Assembly: GCA_937871915.1 (NCBI GenBank)
Contig: CALMPG010000075.1
Location: 1 to 64,000, forward strand
Source: an uncultured Phycisphaerales bacterium
GTDB taxonomy: Bacteria > Planctomycetota > Phycisphaerae > Phycisphaerales > UBA1924
Direction of reading: 5' to 3'
DNA: 64,000 bases
Position 1 is the stretch's first letter; each line of letters begins with the position of its first letter. The notes beneath the pieces are model-generated. The model was not told the DNA's origin, did no database searches, and saw only the letters and a program-made list of their open reading frames with translations. Shown one piece after another: positions 18,538 through 27,810 of the stretch. A program made the translations under genes and the position numbers.

Positions 18538-20160
18538 ATGCCCCAGCCTCTCACTGTGCTCCCGGTCACGCTCGCGGCAATCGACGGCCTGAGCATCGGG
18601 ATAGCCGCCGCCGCCCTGGTCGTGGGGCTGATCGTCGGTGCGTTTGTCGTCACGGCCATGCGAGGCCAGACGCTTGCTCGGGCCAAGTCCGAGGCCGCGG
18701 AGATCAAGTCGAGGGCCGAGTCGGAGGCGAAGACGATCGCGGAGCGGGCGAAGGTGGAAGGGGATCGGCTGGCGCTGGAGCGGAAGAGTTCCATCGACGC
18801 GGAGCAGGAGAAATCCCGGGCCGAGATGCGCGAGGCGGAAAAGCGGATAGCCAAGCGCGAGGACCTGATCGACAAGAAGCTGGAAACCCTGACCTCGAAG
18901 GAGGAGCAGGTGACGCGGCTGACGGAACAGTTGAAGGTCAAGGAGACCGGATTGGACGCGAAGGCGGCCGCGCTGGATACGAAGAACGAGGAGATCGAAC
19001 AGGTCCTGCAGCAGCAGAAGGACAAGCTGTTCCAGATCTCGGGGTGGACGCCGGAAGAGGCCAAGCGGGAGGTCTTGCAGCGGGTGGAAGATGACGCCCG
19101 GCACGAGACGTCGAAGATCGTCGCCAAGTTGGTGGAAGAGGCGACAGCCGAGGCGAAGGGAAAGGCCCAGGAGATCACGCTGATGGCGGTGCAGCGGTAC
19201 GCCAGCGAGCACACGGCGGAGAGCACGGTCCGCGCCGTTCCTATCCCCTCCGACGACATGAAGGGCCGCATCATCGGGCGCGAAGGCCGGAACATTCGGG
19301 CCATCGAGAAGGCCACGGGTGTGGACATCATCGTGGACGACACCCCCGGCGTCATCGTGGTCTCCTGCTTCGACAAGATCCGACAGGCCATCGCCGTAGA
19401 GTCCCTCAACCGGCTCATCGCCGACGGGCGCATGCACCCCACGCGGATCGAAGAAGTCGTCGAGAAGGTCAAGAGCGAGATGGAGGAGCGGGTCATCAAG
19501 TCCGGCAAGGACGCGGTGCTCGAGACCAACATGCGGGGGATCCACCCCAAGATCTCGGAGGCGATGGGGAAACTCTCGTTCCGCACCTCGTACGGGCAGA
19601 ACGTGCTGCGGCACTCGGTGGAGGTGGCGTACATCTCGCAGATGATCGCGGATCAGCTGGGCCTGGACGGAGCGCTGGCCCGGCGGTGCGGATTCCTCCA
19701 CGACATCGGCAAGGCGATGGACCACGAGATGGAAGGCGGGCATCCGAAGATCGGCATGGACTTCGCGAAACAGTTCGGGGAGAAGGAGGCCGTGCTGAAC
19801 GCCATCGGCGGGCACCACGGGGACATTCCCTCGACGACCTTCTACACGCCGATCGTCATGGCTGCGGATGCGATCTCCTCGGCGCGACCGGGCGCTCGCC
19901 GGGAGAGCATGGAGAAGTACATCCAGCGTCTCAACGAGCTGCAGGACATCGCGCTGCGGCAGCCGGGCGTGACGGAGGCGTTCGCGATCCAGGCCGGGCG
20001 CGAGGTTCGGGTGATGGTGGACGCCAAGCGGGTCAATGACGATGAGGCCCAGAAGATCGCGTTCGATATCGCCAAGAAGGTGTCCGAGGAGATGACGTTC
20101 CCCGGGGAGATCCGGGTGACGGTGCTGCGGGAGACGCGCGCGGTTGAGTTTGCCCGATAG
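18538..20160 (+). CDS. rny: ribonuclease Y
   Basis: RNase Y is a membrane-anchored endoribonuclease that starts mRNA decay in bacteria lacking RNase E. The product is 540 residues, close to the usual 520. In order: an N-terminal membrane helix (about 15-42), a long Glu/Lys/Ala-rich coiled coil (about 50-215), a KH RNA-binding domain (about 230-290, GRIIGREGRNIRAIEKATG), and an HD domain whose metal-binding pair is His388-Asp389 in FLHDIGKA. A C-terminal segment with EIRVTVLRETRAVEFAR ends the protein as in other RNase Y. The ribosome site GGAGG is well placed. The long leader with hairpins suggests control at the RNA level. Confidence 0.96.
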   Translation: MPQPLTVLPVTLAAIDGLSIGIAAAALVVGLIVGAFVVTAMRGQTLARAKSEAAEIKSRAESEAKTIAERAKVEGDRLALERKSSIDAEQEKSRAEMREAEKRIAKREDLIDKKLETLTSKEEQVTRLTEQLKVKETGLDAKAAALDTKNEEIEQVLQQQKDKLFQISGWTPEEAKREVLQRVEDDARHETSKIVAKLVEEATAEAKGKAQEITLMAVQRYASEHTAESTVRAVPIPSDDMKGRIIGREGRNIRAIEKATGVDIIVDDTPGVIVVSCFDKIRQAIAVESLNRLIADGRMHPTRIEEVVEKVKSEMEERVIKSGKDAVLETNMRGIHPKISEAMGKLSFRTSYGQNVLRHSVEVAYISQMIADQLGLDGALARRCGFLHDIGKAMDHEMEGGHPKIGMDFAKQFGEKEAVLNAIGGHHGDIPSTTFYTPIVMAADAISSARPGARRESMEKYIQRLNELQDIALRQPGVTEAFAIQAGREVRVMVDAKRVNDDEAQKIAFDIAKKVSEEMTFPGEIRVTVLRETRAVEFAR

Positions 20161-20276
20161 TCGAGGGGGCCCCCTGGGTGATCGCGGGTGGCACGGAGGC
20201 ACCGGGGAGCACTCCGGAGCTGACTCTGTGCGCCCGGACGCGCTCGATGGAATGAAGTCTGGCTGTAGGATTGCCC

Positions 20277-21473
20277 GTGATCCGTGTCGCGCTCCAGATG
20301 CTCTTCGGCGATGCCACCAAGTGTCTGGGCGTGGTGCTGGGCATCTTCCTGAGCACGTTTCTCATCTCGCACATGCTGGGGATGTTCAACGGGATGATGG
20401 AAAGGACGTACGCCCAGATCACGGACATTCCGCTGGCCGACATCTGGGTGATGGACCCGGCGGTGGAGTACGTGGATGGGCCGTCGGGGCTGTCCGCGAC
20501 CGCGCTGGATCGCGTGCGGGGCGTGGAGGGCGTGGAGTGGGCCACGCCGCTGATCTACATGACGCTGCCGGTGAAGCTCCCCGGCGGGGCGTTTCGCTCG
20601 GCGCTGGTGATGGGGCTGGACGATGCGACGTTTGTGGGCGCCCCGGCGAATGTCGTCGAGGGGAGCATCGAGTGTCTGCGGGCGCTCGACACCGTGATCG
20701 TGGACACACTGTCGGCGTCGAGCCTGCTCAAGACGCCGGAGGATCCGCGGGCCCATCCGCTGCCGGATCGGTCGTCGCCGCACGAGGCCCAGACGAGGCC
20801 GCTGGAGACCGGGGATGAGTTCTTTGTGAACGACCATCGGCTGGTTGTGGGCGGGCTGGCGAAACTGGGCCCGCAGTTTCTGGCCCGGCCGGTGTTCTTC
20901 ATGACGGCCAGTCGGGCGCTCACGATCGCCCCACCGCAGCGGAATCTGCCCTCGTACGTGCTCGTCCACGCCAAGCCGGGGGTGGACCACGCGGCACTGG
21001 CCGGGGCGATAAACCAGGCGACCGGTTTGCGGGCGCGGACCGCGAAGCAGTTTTCCGACGACACGTACTGGTACTTCGTGCGGACCACCGGGGTGGTCGA
21101 TCGGATCGCGTTCATGGTGGGGGTTGGGCTTGTTGTCGGCGTGTCGGTGAGCGCGCTGCTGTTCTACCTGTTCACCGCGGAAAACGCGTGGGCGTACGCG
21201 CTGTTGACGGCGATGGGGGCCCAGCGGGCGACCATCACGGGCATGGTGATCGTGCAGGCCATGGTGTGCGGGTCGCTGGGGTATGGGCTGGGCATCGGGG
21301 TCTCGTGTGCGATGGGCAAGTACATGCTGACCGACACGCTGCCGTACCTTGCCCTGTGGCAGTCGCTCGTGGGGGCGGGCGGGGCGGTTCTGGCGATCTG
21401 CGTGGTCGCGTCGATGCTGGGGCTTCGCCGGGTTTTCGGCGTGGAGCCGGCGATGACGTTTCGCGGGCGATAG
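20277..21473 (+). CDS. ABC transporter permease, FtsX/MacB-type
   Basis: From GTG 20277 the product is 398 residues. One membrane helix near the N-terminus (VVLGIFLSTFLISHMLGMF) is followed by a roughly 230-residue exterior domain and three more helices in the C-terminal third, the FtsX/MacB arrangement. Such permeases use an ATPase partner to move lipoproteins or to signal across the membrane rather than to import solutes. No ATPase or membrane-fusion protein gene is adjacent, so the partner must be elsewhere. TAGGA at 20266-20270 lies 6 bases before the GTG, better than for the TTG at 20271. Confidence 0.82.
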   Translation: MIRVALQMLFGDATKCLGVVLGIFLSTFLISHMLGMFNGMMERTYAQITDIPLADIWVMDPAVEYVDGPSGLSATALDRVRGVEGVEWATPLIYMTLPVKLPGGAFRSALVMGLDDATFVGAPANVVEGSIECLRALDTVIVDTLSASSLLKTPEDPRAHPLPDRSSPHEAQTRPLETGDEFFVNDHRLVVGGLAKLGPQFLARPVFFMTASRALTIAPPQRNLPSYVLVHAKPGVDHAALAGAINQATGLRARTAKQFSDDTYWYFVRTTGVVDRIAFMVGVGLVVGVSVSALLFYLFTAENAWAYALLTAMGAQRATITGMVIVQAMVCGSLGYGLGIGVSCAMGKYMLTDTLPYLALWQSLVGAGGAVLAICVVASMLGLRRVFGVEPAMTFRGR

Positions 21474-21509
21474 TTTGCCGGTGTTGCGACCGGCGCGGTT
21501 GGATTCGGT

Positions 21510-22514
21510 ATGATCCTGACCATGGGTCACAACGTCCTCGGGTCCGTCGCCGTGTTCGTGTCAGCCGCAGTCTTGGCCGGATGTTCTTCCGGTTCGGGAG
21601 ATCGCGTGTCCACCTCGCCCGGCGTGCCCGGTGGCGCGGCGGCGCGGTGCGATCTGAACAATCCGAAGGCCGGGGCCACTGGGCCGGCCGCATCGCATGC
21701 CTTGCACAACGTGCATCACATCGGATCCAAAGTGATCTCCGGGGCGGTTCCGGAGAGCGAAGCGGCGTTCGATGAGCTCAGGTCGATGGGTGTCCGGACG
21801 ATCATCTCGGTGGACGGGGCCTCGCCCGACGTTGAGCGGGCGGCCGCACGGGGCATTCGATACGTCCATATTCCGATCACGTACGCCGAGGCGACGCGTG
21901 AGCAACAACTGGAACTGGCGCGAGCGGTGCGGGACCTGCCCGGGCCGATCTATGTTCACTGCCACCACGGAAAGCATCGGAGCCCGGCGGCGGCGGCGGC
22001 AATCGCCGTGACGCTCGGGGAGGTCACGCCCGAGGAGGGCGTCGCGTTCATGAAGGCCGCGGGGACGGCCCCGAACTACACGGGGTTGTACGCGTGCGTG
22101 GCCCACGCGGTGGTGGCGAGTGTGGCGGCGCTCGACGGCGCGCCGGCCGATTTCCCCGCGGTTCGCAAGCCCGAGGGCATCACCGGGGCGATGGTGCAGA
22201 TTGACGAGGCCTTCGAGCACCTCGGGCAGATTCGCGCCGCGGGGTGGACCACGCCCGCGGACCACCCGGACCTGGTGCCCGCGGCCGAGGCGGGGCGGTT
22301 GGCGGACCAGCTGCGCTTCGGGGGCGAGGATGTGCGCGCTCAAAGGCTCGGGGACGAGTTTCGGCGCCGGCTGGCAGAGTCGATCGGGGCGGCAACGGCC
22401 CTGGAAGACGGGCTGGCCTCGCACGCGTCCGCCGAGCAGCTCGAGCGCCGGTGGAAACTTGTGGCGGTGTCGTGCAAGGAATGCCACGCAGCGTACCGGG
22501 ACGTGAAACGCTGA
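21510..22514 (+). CDS. lipoprotein: tyrosine-phosphatase-like domain plus C-terminal heme-c motif
   Basis: The product is 334 residues. A lipoprotein signal ends in VLAGC (Cys25). Residues about 65-205 resemble dual-specificity/tyrosine phosphatases: KVISGAVPESEAAFDEL, then GVRTIISVDG, and the signature YVHCHHGKHRSPAAAAA, a CX5R loop with Cys151 and Arg157. The rest is helical and ends in SCKECHAAYRD, a CxxCH heme-c site (Cys322, Cys325, His326) placed at the extreme C-terminus as in cytochrome c' and c556 four-helix proteins. Both active-site features are intact. The combination outside the cytoplasm is unusual. A -10-like TATGAT at 21509-21514 overlaps the first ATG, so translation may start at the ATG at 21522. 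Confidence 0.75.
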   Translation: MILTMGHNVLGSVAVFVSAAVLAGCSSGSGDRVSTSPGVPGGAAARCDLNNPKAGATGPAASHALHNVHHIGSKVISGAVPESEAAFDELRSMGVRTIISVDGASPDVERAAARGIRYVHIPITYAEATREQQLELARAVRDLPGPIYVHCHHGKHRSPAAAAAIAVTLGEVTPEEGVAFMKAAGTAPNYTGLYACVAHAVVASVAALDGAPADFPAVRKPEGITGAMVQIDEAFEHLGQIRAAGWTTPADHPDLVPAAEAGRLADQLRFGGEDVRAQRLGDEFRRRLAESIGAATALEDGLASHASAEQLERRWKLVAVSCKECHAAYRDVKR

Positions 22515-22853
22515 ACGTTGTCGAGCGAACGACGGGACACGGCCGGGAACAAGCGGACCCGGCGAACATTGAGAAGCCCGAATACCTTGACCGCCGAGTT
22601 CGCGGGTGGATGCGTGGCCAGCGGTTCTGAACTCTCGCGTCTGACCCGCGTGGTGCTCATCCGGTCCGGTGGCCTGAGGGTGTTCGGGCGAGCTCCGGCG
22701 ATGGAATGGTGACCCGCGCTGTGTATTGGTCTGATCCCTCGCGGATCAGCTGCTCGACCTGGCTGCTCCACAAAGAGATCGTATGAGTGTTGCGGCCCGC
22801 GGATCGCTCTGGCCACCCCTTGTCGGAACGCCGGCTGTGCCGCTCGACTCTGA
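22515..22853. other. 339-base convergent gap without gene
   Basis: This lies between two convergent genes. No coding frame with support, no RNA and no T-tailed terminator was seen. A perfect 14-base palindrome, ACTCTGATCAGAGT, at 22847-22860 overlaps the stop of the adenosine-deaminase-like gene; its role is unknown. Confidence 0.5.
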
Positions 22854-23945
22854 TCAGAGTTCTCTGGCCACGCCGTTCCAGCCAAACGCATGGTCGAACG
22901 CGGCCTTGTGGCAGGCCTCCATCTGGTGGAAGTCGATGATGTCGCGGACGAGGAGGTTCTCGAACTCCATGGGGAGGCGGACCTGGTGCATGCCGCTGTT
23001 GTCGGTGCAGATGGCGATGGGGACGCCGGCGTCGAAGCAGCGGGCGAGGACGACGCGGAGTTCGTCGTAGGCCTTGAGCGTGCCGGTGCGGATGTAGGTG
23101 GTCGGGCAGACCTCGAGGCACTGGCCGCGTTTGGCGACGTCGCGAAGGAGACCCGGGTGGCGGATGGGGATCTGGATGCCGTGGCCGATGCGGTCGAGGT
23201 GGGGAAGGAGCTCGGGGTGGAGCCCCTGAGAGGTCTCGAAGACGTGCCCGGTGGTGTGGAGGCCTCGCTTGCGGGCGAGTTTGAGGAGGGAGATGATCTC
23301 GGGCAGACGGGTGCGGTACAACTCGTCGGGCCCGGCGATGTCGATGGCGACGACGGGCGAGGTGGCAGCGCTGCGGCTCGTGGGTCGGGGCGCGTGGGCG
23401 ATGGCGAGGTCCACGATGGCCCGGTTGACACGAGGCGAGAGCTTGCTGTGGATGCAGAGGATCTGCCGGAAGACCAGCGGATACTCCGGCTGGCTGACGG
23501 CGGCCTCGGCGATGGTCTGGACGACCTCGTCCATCTGGCGGATCCGCTGGGCCTCGTCGAGGTGTCCGTCGGTGCGGAAGTAGGGCGTGTAGCGCAGTTC
23601 CATGTAGGCGAGATTGTCGAAGAGGACCGCGCCGCGGACGAGTTTCTGGATGAAGTAGCGGAGCGAGTGGGAGCGCTGGATCTCCTCCACGAGCGTGTGC
23701 ATGCGGAGGTAGTCGGTCAGCGACTTGTGCCTGCGGGCGAAGAAGGCCTCGAAGGTCTCGTGGGTGGGGAAGCGGCGGAGGAGCGGGTGCGTGCCGTTCT
23801 GGGCGCCGACCTGCCGGCGCAGATAGGAATAGAGGATGTTCGGAAGGATCGCCCCGCCGAGGTGCAGGTGCAGCTCGCTGTACACGCCGCGCGGCAACTG
23901 GGAACGTCGTGTGGCGGGTGGTTCGTTGGTCCGCTGCTTCGCCAA
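22854..23945 (-). CDS. adenosine deaminase-like amidohydrolase
   Basis: The product is 363 residues of the metal-dependent adenosine/AMP deaminase family, which removes an amino group from a purine nucleoside. Metal and catalytic elements are HLHLGG (His26, His28), TTGHVFET with the third metal His and the catalytic Glu, DRIGHG with the catalytic His, and TDNSG near the C-terminus. The last is usually TDDP, so the second Asp is replaced by Asn, and the CPTSN motif reads CPTTY. These changes suggest a substrate other than plain adenosine; aminodeoxyfutalosine is a candidate because mqnD is in the window. The start is TTG 23945 with GGAGG 4 bases upstream. Confidence 0.83.
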   Translation of the reverse strand: MAKQRTNEPPATRRSQLPRGVYSELHLHLGGAILPNILYSYLRRQVGAQNGTHPLLRRFPTHETFEAFFARRHKSLTDYLRMHTLVEEIQRSHSLRYFIQKLVRGAVLFDNLAYMELRYTPYFRTDGHLDEAQRIRQMDEVVQTIAEAAVSQPEYPLVFRQILCIHSKLSPRVNRAIVDLAIAHAPRPTSRSAATSPVVAIDIAGPDELYRTRLPEIISLLKLARKRGLHTTGHVFETSQGLHPELLPHLDRIGHGIQIPIRHPGLLRDVAKRGQCLEVCPTTYIRTGTLKAYDELRVVLARCFDAGVPIAICTDNSGMHQVRLPMEFENLLVRDIIDFHQMEACHKAAFDHAFGWNGVAREL

Positions 23946-23981
23946 GATGCCTCCGCTGGCCGAGGGGACTCGGGCGTGAGG

Positions 23982-26021
23982 CTATGGGCGATCGGCGGGA
24001 GTCGCGACGGAGTTTGCCGGGGCCTGTCGGATCAGTTTCTCGGTGCCGAGCTTGAATCGGCCGAGCACAGCCATGATGTCGCTGGCACGGCTGGCGAGCT
24101 GGGCGGCGATGGCCGCTGACTGAACGGCATCGGCACCGGCCTCACGCGCGGTCGTGGCGGCCGCGCGGGTGGCGCCGGCCACCTCGTGGGTGCGGCCGAC
24201 GATGCGGGCGAGGTCGTTGTTGGCGGTCTCGGCCTGCCCCGCGCCGTGGCGGGCGTGGATGGAGGTCTGGGTCGCCTGCTCGCGGACGACATGGGCCTCG
24301 GCGTCGAGCGACTCGACGGTGCGGGAGGCTTCGGCGACCGCGCTCTGGGCACGCTCGGCGACACGGCGGGCTTCCTCGGCGAGCTGGCCGAAGGGGCCGC
24401 TGGCGGCGCCGGAGCGGGAGGCTTCGACGGAGGCGTTGAGCGCGACGAGGTGGGAGCGGTCGGCGAGGTCTTCGATCAGCTGCACGAGCTTGGCGGTGCG
24501 ATCGGCGCCATTGAGGATGGCCTGAGCGCCCTGGGTCTGGTTGGACGCGATCTTGTTGACGCAGCGAATGTCGTCGGCGGTATCGCGGAGAGCCTCCTGG
24601 CCCTCGACGACGGCGAGGCTGGCGTCGGAGGCGGTCGTCGCGGCGTCGGAGCACTTCTGCATGACGGAACCGACGGAATCGGCCATCCGCTGCGAGCCGG
24701 AGGCGATCTGGTTGGCCGCGCCGGAGACGGCGGTGGTGGAGATGGCGACCTCGGTGAGGGCGTCTCGCACGGTCGCGGCGAGACGGTCGATGCCGCGGCA
24801 AAGTTCGCCGCACTCGTCGCGGGTGGTGGAGTTGAGGGGAGCGCGCAGCAGGTCGCCCGTGGCGATGGCGGCGACGGCCTCCGAGGCCTGGGCGATGGGC
24901 TCGACGAAGGCGGAGTAGAGCCACATCCAGAGCCCGATGGGAGCGACGATCGAGACGACGGCACAGGCGGCAATCTGCACGGCCCCCGAGACGCTTGCGA
25001 CCATCATGGCCGCGGCGAGGGCGCAGGCGGTGAGGCCGAGGGTGGCCATGGCGCCGAAGCCGAGTGTGAGGCGGGTGCGGAGCGTGAGCGAGCGGCGGGG
25101 TCGTCCGTTGCGATCGGTGGTGCGGGCGTGGGAGTAGGCGAGGCCGAGGGTCAGGAACCCCGCGCCGAAGGCCGCGACTCCGAGGGCGAGTCCGAGAAGG
25201 CCGGTCCAGACGGGGCGCTCTGCGGGGATGTGGATGGGCGCCATGGCGGCGGCGGCGGCCACGGGCTCGGGCTGTGTGTGCGCTACGGGCGGGACGGTCG
25301 TGGCGATGATCACGGAGGACGCAGGCTCCGGTTGCGGGCGCGGTTGGGTGGGTCCATCGCTCACGGCGAGCGGACGCGGGGTGGGGTCGCTCGATATGGT
25401 GGACGGGACGGTCGGGGTGCCGGCGACGGCGCCGGCGGGGACCGGGGCCTGGCAGACGTTGAGGGTCTGGAGATACGCGGCGGCCTGGGCTTCGGCCAGC
25501 TTCGCGGCCGTGGCACGCTTGGAAGAGTCGGCGAGAGAGCCGGTTCGCGATCTGCCGGGGGTGATGATGGAGACGATCGTCGGAGCGGAGATCGCCGCGA
25601 CGGTGGGCCGAGATTGTGTGGGCGCAGCGACGACGGTGGTCGTCTGCGTGAGCGTGAGGGGTTGGGCACTGTTCGGCCGGATCGAGTCGGGAGCCTGGAA
25701 GTGAGCCGGGGCGAAGAAGTCCACGATGGTCTGGCCGGCAGCGGGGCTCGGGCCCATGGCCCATGACCGAGTGTTGCCCTCGACGTCATCGATCGTCCAT
25801 TCCGAGCCGGTTGCGGCGCGCGGATTCCACGCGAGACCGTCGGGCGTGCCGTCGCCCTTGACGGCACGGCTCTGCGTGGTGGTTTCCATGCAGGAAGCAT
25901 CCAGCAGAGCGAACAACACCATGCCGGTGGCGACGACCCACGGTGTTGTCGAGCGCGGGCGGTCGCCGGTGGTTTCAGACTGGCATTCGAGACGGTTGAT
26001 CAGACGGGAAAACAACGACAT
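23982..26021 (-). CDS. methyl-accepting chemotaxis protein-like receptor
   Basis: The product is 679 residues. A first membrane helix (about 28-46) is followed by about 225 residues of Ala/Pro/Thr-rich sequence with no recognisable sensor fold, then three further helices (about 273-297, 319-343, 345-370), a HAMP-like segment (about 371-425) and a long Ala-rich coiled coil (430-650). The tip that normally binds CheA/CheW is recognisable but altered: IEDLADRSHLVALNASVEASRSG, here cited at 516-538, where most receptors have Gln-Thr-Asn before LLALNAAIEAARAGE. It may be a receptor with reduced or different kinase coupling. No che genes lie in the window. Confidence 0.78.
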   Translation of the reverse strand: MSLFSRLINRLECQSETTGDRPRSTTPWVVATGMVLFALLDASCMETTTQSRAVKGDGTPDGLAWNPRAATGSEWTIDDVEGNTRSWAMGPSPAAGQTIVDFFAPAHFQAPDSIRPNSAQPLTLTQTTTVVAAPTQSRPTVAAISAPTIVSIITPGRSRTGSLADSSKRATAAKLAEAQAAAYLQTLNVCQAPVPAGAVAGTPTVPSTISSDPTPRPLAVSDGPTQPRPQPEPASSVIIATTVPPVAHTQPEPVAAAAAMAPIHIPAERPVWTGLLGLALGVAAFGAGFLTLGLAYSHARTTDRNGRPRRSLTLRTRLTLGFGAMATLGLTACALAAAMMVASVSGAVQIAACAVVSIVAPIGLWMWLYSAFVEPIAQASEAVAAIATGDLLRAPLNSTTRDECGELCRGIDRLAATVRDALTEVAISTTAVSGAANQIASGSQRMADSVGSVMQKCSDAATTASDASLAVVEGQEALRDTADDIRCVNKIASNQTQGAQAILNGADRTAKLVQLIEDLADRSHLVALNASVEASRSGAASGPFGQLAEEARRVAERAQSAVAEASRTVESLDAEAHVVREQATQTSIHARHGAGQAETANNDLARIVGRTHEVAGATRAAATTAREAGADAVQSAAIAAQLASRASDIMAVLGRFKLGTEKLIRQAPANSVATPADRP

Positions 26022-26271
26022 GGCGTGGCTCCGATCTTTGGAGAAACGGGACAGGAGCTTTTCGGGCGGTTCCCGGACGGAGTGAAGCGGGCCCGCACGA
26101 ACTGCTCAGGGGACTCCACCGGGAGCCCGCTGGTTCGGGGGTGCACCGTTCGGAAATACATGGTGGTCCCGACGAGTTCGCCTCAAGTTGGGCCTGATCG
26201 AAGCGCGACCGCGAATGGTGTGCCCCCCCGATCTATCATCTCGGCCCCGACTCTCCATCAAGGAAACGGCC

Positions 26272-27792
26272 ATGACGACCCCGCCCACCTCGACCGCGCC
26301 AACGACTGTCAAGACCCGCACCGAAAAGGACACGATGGGGCCGATGGAGGTTCCCGCGGGGGCGTTGTACGGGGCTTCGACGCAGCGAGCGGTGCTGAAC
26401 TTCCCCATGTCAGGTCGGACGGTTCCGGCACAGATCATCCGGGCGTACGCGATCTTGAAGTCCGCGTGCGCGGCGGTGAACCAGAAGCTCGGGCGGTTGG
26501 ACGAGGCGAGGACGCGGGCGATCGGCGAGGCGTGCCGCGAGATCGAGGATGGGCTTCCGGCGATGGGCGGGCTGCCGCCGCACTTCCCGATCGACATCTT
26601 CCAGACCGGATCGGGCACCTCGACGAACATGAACGTGAACGAGGTGGTGGCGAACATCGTGTGCGTGCGGCTGCACAAGCCGATCGGTTCGTCGAAGGAC
26701 CCCGGGTATCTGAGGGAGGGCGGGGTCCACCCCAACGATCATGTGAACATGGGGCAGTCGTCCAACGACACGTTCCCAACGGCGATGCACATCGCCGCGG
26801 CCGTGATGATCCAGAACGAGCTGCTGCCGGCGGTGAAGAAGATCGCCGAGCGGTTGGAGCGTCACGCGAAGGCGTGGGACACCATCGTCAAGATCGGGCG
26901 GACCCACCTGCAGGACGCGACGCCGATCCGGCTGGGGCAGGAGTTCTCGGGATATGCCTCGCAGATGCGCCATGGGGAGGAGCGGCTGCATAGGGCGCTG
27001 CACGCGCTGTCGGAGCTGGCGATCGGGGGCACGGCCGTCGGCACGGGGATCAACGCCCACGAGCAGTTCGGAGCGATGGTTTCCGCGGAGCTCATCAAAC
27101 GCACGGGCGTTCACTTCCGCGAGGCCGCGAACCACTTCGAGGCCCAGCACGCCAAGGACGCGATCGTGGAGACCTCCGGGCAACTGCGCGTGATCGCGGT
27201 CAGCCTGTCGAAAATTGCCAACGACATCCGATGGCTTGGATCGGGGCCGCGCTGCGGGATCGGCGAGTTGATTGTGCCCGCGGTGCAGCCGGGTTCGAGC
27301 ATCATGCCGGGAAAGGTGAACCCGGTGATCTGCGAGGCGGTGATCATGGCCGCGTGCCAGGTCGTCGGGAACGACCAGGCCGTGTGCATGGGCGGATTCG
27401 GCGGAGTCGGCTCGCTGCTGGACCTGAACGTCGCGATGCCCATGATGGCCGCGAACCTGATCGAATCGATCCACCTGCTCACGCAATCGTGCCACGTGTT
27501 CACGGACAACCTGCTCGACGGCCTGGCCCCCGACGAGGCCCGCTGCAAAGGGTTGATCGAAGGATCGCTGGCGATGTGCACGAGCCTGGTGCCGGTGATC
27601 GGGTACGACAAGTCGGCCGCGCTGGCGAAGGATGCGTTCAAGCAGGGCAAGACCGTGCGGCAACTCGCCTACGAGACGGTCGTGGGACAGACCGACAACG
27701 CGGGGAAGGCGATCACGCGTGAGGACATCGACAAGTACCTCGATCCGTGGAGCATGACGCTTCCCGGGGGCGAGGGGAGCGCGGGGGGCTGA
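26272..27792 (+). CDS. fumC: class II fumarate hydratase
   Basis: FumC interconverts fumarate and malate in the citric acid cycle without an iron-sulfur cluster. The product is 506 residues, about 40 longer than usual because of a 25-residue Thr-rich N-terminal leader and short internal insertions. Family marks are GSGTSTNMNVNEV, PNDHVNMGQSSNDTFPT, TGINAHEQFG (replacing the usual TGLN), and the mobile active-site loop GSSIMPGKVNPV at 341-352. ATG 26272 has AAGGAAA 6-12 bases upstream; an in-frame start at 26188 lacks support. It is divergent from the chemoreceptor-like gene and followed 18 bases later by queD. Confidence 0.95.
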   Translation: MTTPPTSTAPTTVKTRTEKDTMGPMEVPAGALYGASTQRAVLNFPMSGRTVPAQIIRAYAILKSACAAVNQKLGRLDEARTRAIGEACREIEDGLPAMGGLPPHFPIDIFQTGSGTSTNMNVNEVVANIVCVRLHKPIGSSKDPGYLREGGVHPNDHVNMGQSSNDTFPTAMHIAAAVMIQNELLPAVKKIAERLERHAKAWDTIVKIGRTHLQDATPIRLGQEFSGYASQMRHGEERLHRALHALSELAIGGTAVGTGINAHEQFGAMVSAELIKRTGVHFREAANHFEAQHAKDAIVETSGQLRVIAVSLSKIANDIRWLGSGPRCGIGELIVPAVQPGSSIMPGKVNPVICEAVIMAACQVVGNDQAVCMGGFGGVGSLLDLNVAMPMMAANLIESIHLLTQSCHVFTDNLLDGLAPDEARCKGLIEGSLAMCTSLVPVIGYDKSAALAKDAFKQGKTVRQLAYETVVGQTDNAGKAITREDIDKYLDPWSMTLPGGEGSAGG

Positions 27793-27810
27793 TCGCGAGG
27801 TGTGTCGCCG

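Noticed and set aside
22847-22860. Perfect palindrome ACTCTGATCAGAGT
   Set aside because: Too short and loop-free for a terminator, no T tail, and no second copy was noticed; left as an unexplained site only.
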